DNA of 64,000 nucleotides from Rostratula benghalensis (GCA_013399305.1 VXAI01000177.1:1419381-1483380), one strand, 5' to 3'; numbered from the stretch's first letter, positions 1-14,339 are shown. Notes: a model not told the origin generated them from the letters alone. Numbers and translations: made by a program.

Positions 1-3000
1 ACACAAACCACTGGCAGAGGGCTGAGAATGCAAATGTTGAAGGTGTTGCTCCTTGCTGTTTCAGTGTGATGGAAGAGCGAGCTCTTCTCCATCCTCACAG
101 AGATTGCACAGAGAACCACAGGCACTCCCAGGGCAGAGGATTTGGGGAATCTGTTCCATAACACAGTGCCTGTCTTCTCACAGTCAGACAGTCACAGGCA
201 CTTCCAGGAGCCATGCGGTAAAGGTGGTGAAATGGGACACAGGCTCTTTTGCAGGGTCAATAACTCAGGCACGGCGGAGCCCCAAATGCAGGGAGGCGCA
301 TGAACACTGCAAATGTTACTGTCCCTGCTTCTGTGTGCAAGGTTTTGTGCAGCTAATGGTAACAACGGCTGTGACATGGCACTACATGTGTGAGACAGGA
401 CAGTGTGTCATTCCTTGAAGTGACACACTTAAGGGAAGAGCAGGCAATCAATCAAAAATACGCGGGGTAGGTTTCACTTGGGCAATCTCAAACCACACAT
501 TAAATGGTGACAGGCGATCAAGGGAAACAGACTAAATCTAATTCAATATGAAATGCCTGAACCATATTCAGAGTGGATACAAGGTCTGCAGTTATCACCT
601 GCCTCAACTTGCTGGCTCATTCCTGTCGCTTGCTAAGGTCAACACACTAATGAAATCAGAGTTACCTCGCTGTCTGACCAAGGAAGTAAGGCAGACAGAT
701 CCCCTTGTATGTGCTTGGCAGAGATGTGACTGGCCAGGTTTTACCTTTGAGACAAAAATGGATTGATTTTAAAGTGTTCCCAAGGAAAAGCCTACTGTGC
801 ATGCCCCAGCTGACAAAGCTCTTGCTGGAAGACCATTGCATCAGATGCAGACACTACTTCAGCTTTGGTGTCATGGGAACATCCTCCAAGCAGCTGATTT
901 TAAGCAGACTGGTTCTACCTGCCTATGAGGTAGTCTTATGCAACCACACGATGGGAAGGGTGAGGGAGAAAGAAGTTGCCTTGTGTTTCCACACTAGAAC
1001 ATTGCCTAAAAACCCATCTTACAAAATCTGCAATGCAAGGGAATTTAACACTCGATCAGCCCAAGGGAGGGAAAAGACTGTCAACTGACATAACTGTAAA
1101 TGAATTAAATTAAGAGTTGTTAAAAGATGGGTAAGTAATTTATACACCATTTGCAAAGCACATTTTGAAAAATTATAGCATAAATAACCTTAGTATCTGT
1201 CACAAAAACTGAACATCACAACAAAGAATACTATTGCATCTTTTCTTTCCCATCTGATAGTGAAGACTTAACCCCACGACTACAAACCATGTCACAGTAA
1301 CAGCTGTGTAGATGAGACATTCACTAGGTTCCCCTTGCTACAACATCAGCAATGGTACTTTGCTTTTGTAGTGTTCATAAGGCCCTGAGAATTTGCTCTT
1401 ATTTGATTTTGGCATCAAGAAAATCTACTGAGAGAGACCTACATGTAAAGTGTCCTTAGTTTTCTTTTTCTTTTGAGGCTTTTTGAGGCAGATAAAAGTA
1501 TTCCAGCTTCATTGAGGCTTTGCTTCCCAGTAATAATCTGCCAAGAACTCCAGCTGTGGGCCTTAAAAATTAACGGACTTGCCATTATTGTACCAATGAG
1601 GTACAATGAATCATTTAATCTGTTATACAATTTAACACTCAGTGCATTCTTCATTTAGCACTTCCATGTTACAGCTTTTATGCCAAGCTTCCTCATTTTG
1701 TTATATGCTATTCAGTAAACAAAAAGTAAAATGCTTTATTCAGTGCCTTGTCTTAAATTTTTCATTCCGTTTCTGTTTTTCTCTTTCACAGTTATACACC
1801 TGAGTCAAAGTTTCCCACCAACATACTCCAAAGAATTCTGACCCAGGATTATGATTCCAGTTGTTTCTGAAAATAAGCCTGGTTTAATTACAGATTAAGA
1901 TAGGTTCTTAACTGCAATACCTTTAAACACTGGGCTGTTAAAAAAGAACACTATTTTGTAGCATCAGTTCACCTGCATTGGGTTGTAAATCTCAAAATCG
2001 AGACAAGTACTTATAATTCTTGACTTCATACAAGCCAGGAAATAAATAGCAGACCTCAAACCAACTATTTGCATTCAAAATTGCTTTCACTTCAGCAGCA
2101 GTTTTCTAAGAGTTGTAGTTGCAGTACAGAGCCTTCACTTCGTGTTAGTATTCAGTGTGCTCTTTGTGTCTGGAATAAAACAAAGCTTTTTATTAGCCAT
2201 AATCATATCCAGAACTTCTGGCAACTTCCATGTCTCGTATGCAAACGGAATATGGAACTCAGCAACACAGGAAGGAAAACAAAACATAACTGTACACTTA
2301 TACATCGCTGAATTAACAACTACTACATAAGAATGTATTCCAGATTGACACACTGAAATCCTAAATAACTGAGTAACTCAAGCTTAAATAATTAATAAGG
2401 TAAAAGTGTGCATTTGCAACAGAAGGTGAGGAATGTCTAAATAGTTAAATGCTGAGATGGTTCTTCAATGCCCTGTACTTTTGTCCCAGGGATAGGTCTA
2501 CACAGGGAGAAGCAAATTACCAAACCACAGCAGTAATAAGTTTCATTGTGTGCAGAAACACATCTTGCTAAAGAGAGGCTCATTATGTTATGGTAGAGTG
2601 GTCAAGTGATGTTCTTAAAAAGTTTTAAAGATTCAAATACATTAACTCTAATGCAACAAGCTCTTCATGTAGAATGAAAACACAGAATCTGCTCCTCACC
2701 TCTGACAACTTTTAAACACATTGGTGACTGTAAATCAGGAAAGCTATATCCTGTTTACATTAAATGAGATTAGAAACAATCACAGCGTAATACAAAATAT
2801 ACTTGTGCCATATTTTTTCATCTTAAAGCTAACAGTTTCCCTTTTGCTTCAGTATTTGTTTTATGTCTGCCTAATGAAAGTCAGACTCCTAGGTATGATT
2901 TATTGGTTTCCAACTAAAGAAATACAGAAAAATAAAAATGCTAAATTGTCAAAGATGTATCTAACAAGAATCATACTTACAGTTGATTAGGCACCTACCT

Positions 3001-4532
3001 GCTTTTCAATGTTTTGGAAATCTCATCTTTTGGAAGTTTGATTATGGGAGTAATACTTTCACAGTTTAAAAATAAATAAATAAATAGAAACCACTGTAAT
3101 AGCTAAGACCAAGTTCTAAGGTGTAGTGAGAAATCAACATTTACTTGACCCAAATTACAATAATCATCTAGTTTATGAACAAAACTAAGCCTTCATTAAG
3201 GAAAAGCAGAGTTTTAAAAACAGTAAAGGAATAGACAAAGACTTCACATGCGAGAAAACCCAGGCAAACCCATATGCACATTGAACTCTGCTTGGCTGTG
3301 ATTTAGGTTTTATTAACTTGGACACAGCTTTAGGCTAACATAGCTAGTCTACTTCTAATTCCACAAGTGTGGGTAGGGCAGATCTGCCCCTCAGCCTACA
3401 CAGATTCTTCATCTGTAAAAATAATCTTATCATATGGCTAACTTCCTAACAATCCTGTGAGGACTGATTTCTGCAATGCCTCAAATAAATGTAATGAAAT
3501 AATAAAAAAATAAATAAATTCATAAAGACACCAATTGGTACTGGATGCTTAAAGCTGGAGTCAAATTCTGAATGATACTCACTGCTTTTCTCTTCAGTCT
3601 TTTGTATCCTACTAATTTGCCTGTAGTATGCTCCAATAAGGCAAATACAGTTTAAGAAGCGAGGCTTTAACAAATCTTACAGTAATCTCAAAATAAAATA
3701 GGAAAAAACCACACCTAGCAGAGAGACTCATTCAGGTTTGCCATAGTTCTGAAATTCAACCAACTGATTATACAACCAGCTTGGGCTAAGAACATATAGA
3801 TAGAGAGGATGTATGTGTCTGGAGCACACTGAACTATTGGAGCTCTATGCAAAAGAGCAGACTATTGATTTGAAAGACTGGAGAGAAAGATTAGGGAATG
3901 AGCAAGCTGTGCACTTGGAAAGCAAGCATTTGGAGAAAAAGCCATACATTTAGCCTCCATAATATACCCAGAGGTAAGTTTGACATTTTTAAACAGAGCA
4001 TACTTGCACCTTAAGAACACCATCACACATTCACTGCTTTTTAAACCTGGAACAGCACAATCGGGTATGCATTCACAGTAGATTACTCACTGGTGGAAGG
4101 TTATCAGAGCCTTTATCTTTAAGGAGGAATTATCTTTTTTTGGTAATGTATCAGAGATATCCAGCTCTTCACAGATTTTTCTGTAGACATTCAGGTGTAA
4201 TTCCACACAAGCTACCAAAAACCACAAAGTGGAGTTTTCTGTTCCACTTGGCACACCTGCATTATCAATCAGACAACTTTCAATTATTCAATATCTCATT
4301 GATGCATATCCTGTGCCCACCAGTCTGTGGCACAGTGTCAGCACCAGGGATATATGTTGAGCATAGTTCTCAGATCATCCCCACTTCACCTTCTGTTCTT
4401 CCAAGGTGCTCCTGCTCTCTCCAGGTTAGTTTAGAAGTTTTCCAAACTTACAAATGTAGTACATACGGTCTTATAGCTTGATTTACAGAAGTGTTATGTA
4501 ATCTGTGTTTTCAATTTATATGGGTTGTCTCA
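1..4532. other. Unique AT-rich non-coding DNA
   Basis: No protein-like reading frame, no recognisable repeat and no RNA gene is visible here. Open frames are short, scattered over all six frames and lack the composition of real proteins. The only low-complexity feature is an (AATA)n run of about 23 bases near 3066-3088, with a second A/T-rich stretch near 3503-3520. Probably intergenic or intronic. Confidence 0.6.
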
Positions 4533-4615
4533 ACCCTTTCTTCCTCCAAATACTCAGATAAATTGGGGGAAAAAAAAGAAAAACCCTTTCTTCCTCCAAA
4601 TACTCAGATAAATTG
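4533..4615. repeat. 50-bp-period tandem duplication
   Basis: A 33-base block (4533-4565, starting ACCCTTTCTTCCTCC) recurs without a mismatch at 4583-4615, giving a 50-base period. The intervening bases are purine-rich (G5A7GA4). Perfect identity suggests a recent duplication, or slippage across the poly-purine spacer. A further A-rich stretch follows the second copy. Confidence 0.9.
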
Positions 4616-5044
4616 AGAAAAAAAAATACAAAAATAAAACAAAAAAACACCCATACAATTGTTGAACAAATGTATTTTAATTTTTCATTAATGCCTCCCT
4701 GGTTTGGTACTTGTGTGAAAGAATCAGTGTTGTGCCGTAAAGCGATTCCTCTCTGTAGCATATTTTCCCCTTTACACTCCCTGGAAACTGCACAGAAAGG
4801 TGTGAGAGATGAGGGCTCACAGATGTCTCTACAAGGCCACTCTATCATCCCTGAAAGGTGATAGCAGTCATGAGAGGTTCCCAGTGATAGGGAAAAGGCA
4901 AATATCCCACCGATTTTCAGATGCAGGGAGGTCTGGGGAGGTGCTGGACAGTCAACCTAAAGTCAGTCCCTCAGAAGAAGAGAAAGGATTACCTTCCCTG
5001 ATAGAATTACAAAGCTATTTCCAGTAGATGAAAGGCACAAAAGT
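4616..5044. other. Unique non-coding DNA
   Basis: Short stretch between the tandem duplication and the first CR1 copy. No gene or repeat recognised; A-rich at its left edge. Confidence 0.5.
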
Positions 5045-6309
5045 GACAGGGAATAGCCAGCCTATACTTACCAAGGGCAAATAATGCTTCATTATCCTGA
5101 CTGCTTTCTGTGATGAGAAGACCTATTCTGTTAACAAAGGGAGAACAGTGGATATGAATGGCATCCAGAGGTTTTGATACAGTTTCCCATCATTTCTTAA
5201 AGGATAACGAGGATGAATGAATTGTAAACTAAGTAAAAGACTGCCTGGATGTTGGAGTCAAAGGTCAGTGCTGAAGGATTCAAAGCCTACCTCTTTATCA
5301 GTTAACTTACTGTTATGGTAATATAATGTTGAATTGGTACAAGAAGTCTTTCTCAGGAATTAATTCTGGGGCCAATTGCATTTAACATCTTCATCAGTGA
5401 CCTGATAGGAGAGGATGAACTCTAAATGTCTGGATGACTTTAGATGTGACACAACTGGGGTTACATCAACTGGGGTGTTGAAGGACAGGGTTGCCATTAA
5501 CAGACTTCACCAAATTGGAGAAATGAGCTAACAGGAATACCAGAAAGTTCAACAACGATAAGTACAAAGCCTTTCACCTGGTACAGAAGAGTTTCATGCT
5601 CCTCTACAGGCTGAGCACAGCTAGATAGAAGCTTTGCAGAGAAAAACCTTAAGGGTCACAGGAAACAAGAAGTTAAACATATATAATCAACAAGCCCTTC
5701 CAGCAGTGAAGGTCCTCTGCATACTGCAGTTCATTAGCAAGAGTATAGCCAGAAAAGAGGTTACTCCTTTCTCTGTGGCACTCACGAGGCCAGATTTGGA
5801 CTTTGGTCCCCAGCTAAGGGTCCTTCAGTGCAAAAGAGAGAGCAAAAAGCTTGAGAGAGTCCAGCAGAAAGTCACTGCTGTAAATCAGGGGTTGGAGCAC
5901 ATCACATATAAGAAGAGTCTGAAAAAAAAATGGGTTTCTCTTGTCTAGGAGAAAGAAAGCTAAAACAGGATCTAATTGATCTCTCCTATGCCTACACTGG
6001 GGTGGAAGGAAGAGCCAGACCATTCTCAGTGGGTCACAGTAAAAGAAAACCGGGCTATGGCCAAGTTGCAGGAAAGGGTATTCCAGATGGAAATAAGGAA
6101 AAAATCTTCTCTGTAACAGTGGTTAGGCACTGGAACAGATGATCCAGAGATATTTTGGGGTCTTCTTCCTTGGACATTTCCCAAATTCAACTGAACAATG
6201 CTCCAAGTAAGCTAGGCTAAGTCTGATGGTGACCTGCTTCTGAAGAGAAGGTTATGCTACATGATTTGCAGAGGTCTCCTCCTACTTAAATTTTTCTATG
6301 ATTCTGTGA
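5045..6309 (+). mobile_element. CR1 LINE, old 5'-truncated copy (ORF2 RT to 3' tail)
   Basis: This is a fossil non-LTR retrotransposon of the CR1 family. Frame-shifted matches to the CR1 reverse transcriptase can be followed in order. Near 5135 there is a VNKGRTVDM-like segment, near 5180 a segment derived from the FDTVSH motif, and near 5370 a segment matching the GPI.FNIFISDL block. The region of the FADD catalytic motif (about 5430-5460) is scrambled. From 5640 the conserved C-terminal region follows, and the copy ends in TTTTTCTATGATTCTGTGA at 6291-6309, the usual avian CR1 tail. Many stops and indels show it is old and inactive. The left boundary is approximate, since similarity fades near 5045-5060. 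The strand is set by the tail and the RT order. Confidence 0.88.
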
Positions 6310-6365
6310 ACAAGACATATCACCTCAGGGAGAGAGAAACAAACATAACTGAACAGTGCCCTTGA

Positions 6366-6448
6366 AAATTAGATTTAAAATTATAAAATGAGATTCTAAT
6401 TAGAAAATTAGAAAATTAGAGGGTTAGGCAATTAGAAGATTAGAAAAT
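6366..6448. repeat. Degenerate AATTAGAAA tandem repeat
   Basis: The motif TTAGAAAA or a close variant recurs about six to seven times with a spacing of 8 to 11 bases. It is AT-rich simple sequence just downstream of the CR1 tail and could derive from an expanded 3' repeat, though that is inference. Confidence 0.65.
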
Positions 6449-6689
6449 TTCTCCCTGCTCTGTTATAGAGTTCCTACAGGGTAGTTGCAAGTACACAAGC
6501 CATTTATTGCCTAGTCTTGTAAACTTTAAATTTTCTAGAGGTGCCTTTCTTTGAGGCTTGATCTAAAGAAGAACTAAGTATTCTAGCCTGCCACTGAAGG
6601 CAGCATTTAATTGCATTTTATATATAGTAAGTACTACGTAATGCTAAGTACTCTGAAAATATATTGGATATCTCAGTTACTGAAGATCA

Positions 6690-6805
6690 TCAACTTTCAA
6701 CTGCCTCTGTGCCTCAGTTTTATAAAACAGGGTTGATAACAGCCCCTTAAATTTCAGGAATTTCAAAAATATTTACTGATGCTGAGGATGCACTCGAGTA
6801 CTATA
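6690..6805 (-). mobile_element. MIR-like SINE fossil
   Basis: The segment CCTCTGTGCCTCAGTTTTAT followed by AAAACAGGGTTGATAACAG (about 6703-6741) matches the minus strand of the conserved MIR core, whose known form reads CTGTGCCTCAGTTTCCTC...AAAATGGGGATAATA. A weaker continuation runs to about 6800. MIR elements are ancient amniote tRNA-derived SINEs and survive in birds only as diverged fragments, which fits. It could be a chance match to a short core, so the call is moderate. Confidence 0.5.
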
Positions 6806-8968
6806 ACTATGTGCATCATCTGCCCTCAAACCAGCATTTGAATATTATTCAAAAAGTTAACATAAACCCTTAGGAAAAAAAGAAAAAAGAAGAAGAAGAA
6901 AATACTGAATATCTGTCAATGAAGCATGCATCATCCATCTTGTTCCCCTGTTAAAGGGGTGAGGCAGGAAAGGAAAACAGGACTGGAGATTAGCCCATAG
7001 TAACATTTTCACTTTTAATGCAAGACCATGAGAAAAAACAGGAAGTGATGAAATGTATAAAAGCAACCGTGACTCAACTAGGTTTTGAGGACCTGACTTT
7101 GCAACAATAAAAATGTTCTTTTGGTGAAGTAAAAAACAAAATTGTAGAGCCAGCTGGGAAGAAACACTAATTACACCATGCAACCTAGTCAGTAGGATCA
7201 TGTTTCTCCATGAGATTCATTTCACATGCAGTAGATGCCAATACAATCCTCAAGGTTCATATATGAGAATTAGCATTTTTGATAAAAAGTTAGACTATTG
7301 CATCTAAGTTCATGCTTATCATGCTCAACCTTCATATCAGATCCTACAATGTCTTTCCAGTTCACATTTTTGATTGCAATGGGTCTAACAAACGCAGGTT
7401 ACTTTCACCTTGAGGAAAGCTGGGGCCAGATGCCAACAGTATGGTAGAGATAAGGAAAGATAAAAAGTAAATGTCATTTCCTGTCAACATGTTTTTCTCT
7501 GGGTCTTTTGATCTTACCTTGTGCTGAATACTGATAACACCCTGCATTCTATTATGTAATTATACTTGTGTTGTCCTCATTGATTGAGCATGAAAATTAC
7601 AGACCACTGTGCAAGAGTGAATTGCTCTATAGCTAACCTCAGTTTTGTGTTGAATCTGTTGGTCAAACAAAGGTAGCTAACAGAGAAGCTTGCTTTTTTT
7701 GGGTAGGTATCAGGTGCTTTAGAATTGCTACATAAAAGGCTGAGTTCACCTGACCTTAAAATCAGAAATAAAGATCAGAAATCTCACAGAAAAGTCCAAT
7801 TTTGGACAGTCTAAAAAAACAGGTTTTCTCCTTGCCATTACTCCTATTGCTACGGGGGAACATTTATTCTTTGTGTCAGAGAAAAAAAAAATAAGATGGC
7901 AGTTACTTTTAGAAGTTAAGGTAGAATGTTTGATATTGCATATAGATGATATGCAGTTTATTGCATTGGCTCGTATGTGACATACAATATTCTGGAGTGC
8001 ACATTTCAAAGACAAAATGTTCCTAATTAAGTTCATTTGAGATTCAGAGATACTGGGGTATTAGCAATCATCTTTTAAAAATGTGAATAGATCCAAGCTT
8101 CTTTAGCTCCTAAACCACACCATTACAAAACATAATACAATAAAATCCCAGATAAGCACTTCCAACCTTAAGCAAATTATTTTTCCTGCCTCTAAGTAGT
8201 AACTGTAACTTCAGCCCACAGTATGCCCTCTGTGGGGTTGGATAACATACACGAAGGAAAGCAGTGCTCTGAAACAAATGTGTGAAAAATAAAAACGTAC
8301 AAACATCTTGAAATACACAAGAGGTGTAAGTGACCTCCTGTTTACATATCACTTACTTTTTAGTGCTTTCTCATCCTGCCATCCTGAATAAATTCAGAGC
8401 AAACTTTTCCTGCCAATTCACAGCCCCACACTTAAGTGGGCTCTTGAAGCAGCAGTGGTTTTCCTTATAGACAGAAGGAAGAGAAGAAGATAATATAATC
8501 CAGTAATACAATCTTGCCAGTAAAAAACAGAATTTTAACACAGATTAGACTGAATTGTGCCTTGCAGACACAGCTCTGCATGAAGGCTGACCCAGCCCTC
8601 ACCTGACGTGGTCCCAACCACAGCACTGAGGGCCCGGTGGCCCGGAGAGACACATCACCAAAAAGCAGACACTTTCACACAAACGGAGCAAAGAAATGTG
8701 TTTTCCACCCACCCCAACTCCCCCAGCAATTGGAAGATACGTCTCTTTTCCAACGAAATCTTCCTATCGCTGCGTTTGGTGATGTGGTTGAAAGACCCCA
8801 GCATTTCAGAAAAAGGGTTCAACAGGTGCAGTCCTGCTCTCTGAACAATCATCTGAGTAAGAGAACAACTATGGACTTCATGGATTTAAAAGTGAGATAC
8901 AAAAAGCACCATGGATTAGCACATTCTTCAGTCTGCTGCTCTCCGTCTTGACTTCATATGCTCAAAAC
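6806..8968. other. Unique AT-rich non-coding DNA
   Basis: No coding pattern or recognised repeat. An (GAA)n-type purine patch lies at about 6876-6903 and an A-rich stretch at about 7880-7891. Confidence 0.5.
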
Positions 8969-9012
8969 AGCATCTCTAATTAAAGACACTAATTAAGAGC
9001 ATCTCTAATTAA
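8969..9012. repeat. Short direct repeat, period 29
   Basis: AGCATCTCTAATTAA occurs at 8969-8983 and again at 8998-9012, separated by another AATTAAG. This is a small local duplication with no evident function. Confidence 0.8.
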
Positions 9013-9224
9013 GAAGCCTCCAAATTGCAATGAGCCCTTCATACACTCTGTCAGCTGCCTGTTCTTTCAGTACATCTTATCTGAAGGTTGAACCTGATTC
9101 CTAACTCCATTTCCAGTCTTGGGACTTGTTAAGCCTTTCTTAGAAAGGCTCAAAAAAACTGTCATCACAGCCTTGTAGATTTTCAAACCTCTGTTCACCC
9201 AGATCCTGTGTGACCTGTTCCAGC

Positions 9225-9320
9225 TTTGAGATGAGTTCCAGTTTAGGAAGGAGGCTGGACTGCATAACGTTACAAGATCTCTTCCACCTTCCAAATTAAT
9301 CCTATGATTTTATGCTTCTG
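9225..9320 (+). mobile_element. CR1 3'-end fragment
   Basis: GGAGGCTGGACTGCATAACG, then AGATCTCTTCCACCTTCCAA, then CCTATGATTTTATGCTTCTG follow the order of the CR1 3' untranslated end (GGTTGGACTAGATGATCTCC, CCCTTCCAACC, ATTCTATGATTCT). The tail is degraded and the 5' limit is unclear. No coding part is preserved. Confidence 0.5.
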
Positions 9321-9465
9321 TCTTTAGCAGATACACCTTGTCTTTACTTTGCTACAGATGGCAAAAGTTCCATTTTATTCAAAAACACCAGCTAGAAAGG
9401 AAACACCCCATTTTTTCATTCCAAACAAAAACTGGAAATATCTACTGAGTTTGGCTGCCCTATTT

Positions 9466-9486
9466 AAAAAAAAAAAAAAAAAAAAA
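9466..9486. repeat. Poly(A) run (21 A)
   Basis: Twenty-one consecutive adenines. No retrogene body or recognised SINE lies directly upstream on the plus strand, so this is most simply a microsatellite. Confidence 0.9.
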
Positions 9487-12400
9487 GACAAAAAATTTTG
9501 CAATCTTGCCATCTGCATCTAACAACCTATATCTGCCCTGGATTTGGCTGGAATACTTTTAAGGAAATCCAGAAACCCTACCATTTTATAGGACCTCTGA
9601 AGATGTTTCTGTCTATTCGAGATGTCATTCATGTTGAAAGCAAATATAATGAGAATGATTCGTATCAGTATATTACAAATAGATGTGCAAGGAGTAATTT
9701 GTTGATCTCAGGTGAATCTGATGATACCTAAGAACTATTCATCCACACTTCATTCTTAATTACATGCAATAGTATCCTTTCTACAGGCAGCGATGCTGTC
9801 TTTTTTTGTTTCATTATTCATCATAATTCAACATAGTTTAACTAATATTTTTAAGTGTTCTGACTATAATACCCAACCAACCACCTTTCAGTAAAATCAA
9901 CCATAATGTACTTCCTTAAAAAGCAGTATCACTAGCTTTACAACTTCATTTATTTTACAGAATTTTTTCCTTATATTTCTTACATAAATGCATCCACATA
10001 ATTATTTTAAATATTACATAATATGACAACTGCCCAGTTATCCTAATTCATTTTCAGAGCTGGTTTAAAGCCCACTTTAATCATGCAGGGATTTAATTCT
10101 TTATGACTATGGTGGAGGTTATCAGAGCACATGAGCCACACTTCATATATCACAGAGGTCCGCATATTCTCATGAAACAAAGTTTCTTGATGCAAAAAGA
10201 CATAGAACATGATTTGCCTACAGAGGGTTCTCAATTGTCCGTCTTCTTTCTCTGCTGGTCTTTCCAGGCCAAATTTTCAAGATCATCTCATTATTTCTCC
10301 CATTTAGTCCCATCTCATGCCATCTTGTACCTCTGGAATACTGCTTGATGAGATCTCACATGAACTGCATCTACAGCAGTCTTTACAGCCAACATCAGAA
10401 AGTTACCTCTTCTTTTGAATTTTGAGGAGATTTTATGATTATTTTTTTTTTTCCTGGAAGGCAACAGTTTCCCCTGTTTTCTTTTTCTGCTTTGCAAAAT
10501 ATACTGTCTTCTCTTCTTAGTAGTGAGTTCATCTGGCGAACTGTCTTTGCCTAATTCTGGAAAACCTTTTTGATTGTTTGAGATCTATCAAGTTTAATAT
10601 CATTAGTAGCTTTTAGTTAATTATTGAGCTGACACTTTACTCTCCTACCATCTTGTTGATTTCAGTGATGAAATTACCTTTTAAAAGGGATGCTCGGTGG
10701 TGCTGTGCAGAGTGGACAGAGGCACTTAGGATAAAACTTTAGCAACAGAACAGAAAAACATTAACTGGAAGGAAAAAAATGCCCTTTCTTCAGAAGCCAA
10801 CTGGTAGAATGTGACTTCAATATTAAAATTCAATAGACTTTCATATTCTCTGATAATTTCAAATTAAACTTGAATGCTATGATACTGCTTTTACTGCAAC
10901 AACTTTAGAATATGTTTCAGGTTATTGACCTAAATTCTAATGATCAAGCCGCTCTTCTTCAAATATCACAACAAGAAATTAAATATGACATGTAAAATTA
11001 AGTACTTTTAAAAATCTAAAGATAATCTCAAATATTAAAACCCAGCAAAGAGCCTGAAAACTGGCATAGCTTGAACTAAGTATTCAAAGTCTTGCAATGA
11101 ATATTCCTAGCTTCTGAAACAGTAGAGTCAAAGGAAAGGAAAGAAGTTACTGTCTTACCTGTTAAATGTAGAAGGATCTAAAAGATTAAGTATTGACTTG
11201 TTCTAAGTAGAATAGTAAAAGACCATCTTTTCTACATCAGAAATACAAGCAGATCAATTTATATTGAATGCTGGGCATGGTGTTGCACAAAGAATCAAAT
11301 GGCATGGCTGCAAATTTTCTCAGCCATTAACTGAGAAAGCGAAAGTGGTGATTTTAAGAGTCATCTTCCAACATAGCAAGTAAATTTTTTCAGAAAAAAT
11401 ATATTTTCATGAAAACTAATGCAATCTTCTTTCCTCTCAATATCTTGTGTCTCTTGGATGTTACAATAAGATTAATCCTGATGCTGCTTTTCCTCTTCAA
11501 CCAGCAGAGCCAGACCTACAATATTCCAGGGGAGAGAAAAACATAGGCAAAAGCGTAAGGGAAAAGGACCTACTCTGCACCTCTACAGCCCTTCTTCAAA
11601 AGCTCCATTTTCCCACATTAACTGTGTTCTCATACATTGGAAAAACACTACCCAACCCCCACATCCCCAGCCTGATGGGGTCACTTATGACACAGAGAGC
11701 TTGGGCCAGAGTTGGCGTCCTCTTACCATGAACAGGAAAGATGACACCAGGTCAGGAAGCCTGGTAAAAGGCCATGAATTAAACACTGGCACCTTCTGCT
11801 GCCAGCAATGGGGCAGAAAGAGGAATTATGTCTTTGTTCATGTAGGTACTCACCAACATACTCGTTGACATCAGGAGATGGCAACTGTTAATGCAACACA
11901 GGCTGTTCCTGTTCTCTTCCAGCACAGATCAGAGAGACATCAGGACCATACCTAGTCCAGACTATCTACAGCCATAAGCAACTCCCTTTCTTAACTATAG
12001 CTAAAACCAGTTCTGTACCATCTGCACATTTAGTAGCTTTCTCTCCACTTCCAAAATTGAATAAAAGGAAATAAAATAGATGTGTGAAAAAGAAAAATAG
12101 ACATAAGATCTTCACATATAAAAACCAAACTAGAATAAAAACTAGGAAAAAATTTGTTCAAATGACCTTCATATATCATACTGTTGATTTTTTTCTTCTC
12201 AGTACATCCTCTCTACAGCAAACTATGAGGTTGTTTAGCAATTAATGGATTTCTGCTTTATAAACCAGGAAGCAAGTTAGTTTTAATGGGCTAAACAATT
12301 AACCTTGAAGAACATTTCATGCTTCCAAGCCTAGACAAATTAATGTCTGTTCTTGCTTTTGATGAAAATATATATACAATGTCATTTTTCTGACATAACG

Positions 12401-14339
12401 CTTACCCCCAAATCAAAGATTCAAACTCATCCTGTTGTACTGTATCTGAAAGCAGAAGTTAAATACATATAAATCTAGGAAACTGGATACACCTGAAGCC
12501 TTCTAGGTATACCAAATGATAGTTTGAATGATGTTCCATTCTTGAAGGACAGAAAATTTTGACAGCTAACACCAGTTGGCACTTCCTGATTTTTAAGGTG
12601 CTATTCTATTCATAGATAAATTCTGGCCTCTGTTTTGAAAAACTTCTTTTAGAGAGGTCTGAGCTTCTCATTCCGTATGGAAATTAACTGCATACAGGTT
12701 TTTTTGTTACAGTGGAGAGGTTTGCATCTGGGTTCCCTAATTACCAGAAATAGGTGACATTTGGATAGGATTGCATTAGAATTTCAAACTTCCTAAAATT
12801 TGTAATTTATTCTGATGGTTACAGGAAGTCCACATCATAATTCTGAGTTGTGGCATGTGGAACAGAAGACAGAATGTTGTACAGGCTTTAGTTATTACCA
12901 AAATTATTAGCACAATGCCGTATGTACTAAAATGTCTTATTCATAAATTTACCTTCCAGCTTCCAGAAACTAAAATTTCCAGACTTTTTTGTCCTCTTCT
13001 GACCTGTTATAAATTGCTCTCTGCAATCCTCAGATCATCAATCTTGCACATACCATGACTGTTTCATGACAACAGCTTTTATTACATATTACATTATTCT
13101 CACAGGAATAAATTTTTTATAAATAATTAATTAATTTCATTTAGGTTGTCTTCTATTATACATAGCCCTAGTTTTCTGAGAGATATTTAGGGTAAGAATT
13201 AAACCCAACCTCATGACATCTTTGTTATGAACTGAGAATGCCAAACAATTTAACAATAAAATTTCCCCGAAACATTTCACATATGGTACCATGGCTATAA
13301 AATATTAACTAAACAAACAAGGGAACAAATTCTCTCTCCTACTTACTCATACTTATGCTTACTCTTACTTCACTCAGTTCTTTCTCCTCCTTCATGGGTC
13401 TTTTATTCCAACACACCACAGAAACAAATGAAGGCCTCCTGGTGCTGACTGAATATGTTGCTGTCATTCTCTTTTTGGGAAGCGGTATATTATCTAAAAA
13501 ACAAATAAATGTAATATTTTAAAATAAAACACATAACTTCTTCTTGACTTTCTTCCCAGTGGGTTCTTCAATGAATCTTCCATCCATGCTTGCTTTTAAA
13601 CTCAGCTGACAGAAATATTTTGTAGTTAAACACAGCCCTTCATTCTTTAAGTTCCAAAATAACTATAATCAGGGATGTAGCTTCAGGCCAGAAAAACTCC
13701 TTGTGCATCCCTAAACTTCAAGCAAACCTTGGTTTTGCTTGGAGCTCTTAAGTCATCTTCCATGAAAATTTGGAGTTCAATCACAATTTCCAGACATTTC
13801 CAAATATGCAAACATACATAAACACAGAGTAAACTCACTGTCATCTTAGGCTAAAAAGGAAAGCTGAATATCCATAATCTTTCTCCACATAGGGAGCAGT
13901 TTGAAAAAAAATTATTTTCAGGATATTTCAGGTGTAAATATAACACACTGTAAACCAATTCCTAGGATGAGCCGTTATCTCCCTATTTGCTCCAGTGAAA
14001 GTTCGGGGGAAACTAAGCCCTTTTAGATTCCCAGAGTTCAGACCACAGCTTTTAGCATGGGATGGAACACAGGAAAAGATTGCAAATATCTCTTGAGCCA
14101 GGAAAGGGAATCTATTAGGCAGTGAGAAGCCAGCACTAGTGCACAAAAAAACACCTGCCTCTTGGAACCTTCACCTGCTGTTCCTCGTGTTTTCCATGAA
14201 TCATCAGACCCATGTATAAATGGGTTTGATTGGATTAGGATGGAGATAGGCTGATGATACTGTTTTCCTTGAGTAGAGGATGTTTGTAACGCAGGTGAAT
14301 ATGTTTCACAGATCCTTTCCTTGCCTGCAGAGAATGGGG
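9487..14339. other. Unique AT-rich non-coding DNA
   Basis: About 4.9 kb without a convincing exon, RNA gene or repeat. Local A/T tracts are common, for example the TAAATAATTAATTAA-like sequence near 13120. Open frames are short and not protein-like. Confidence 0.55.
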
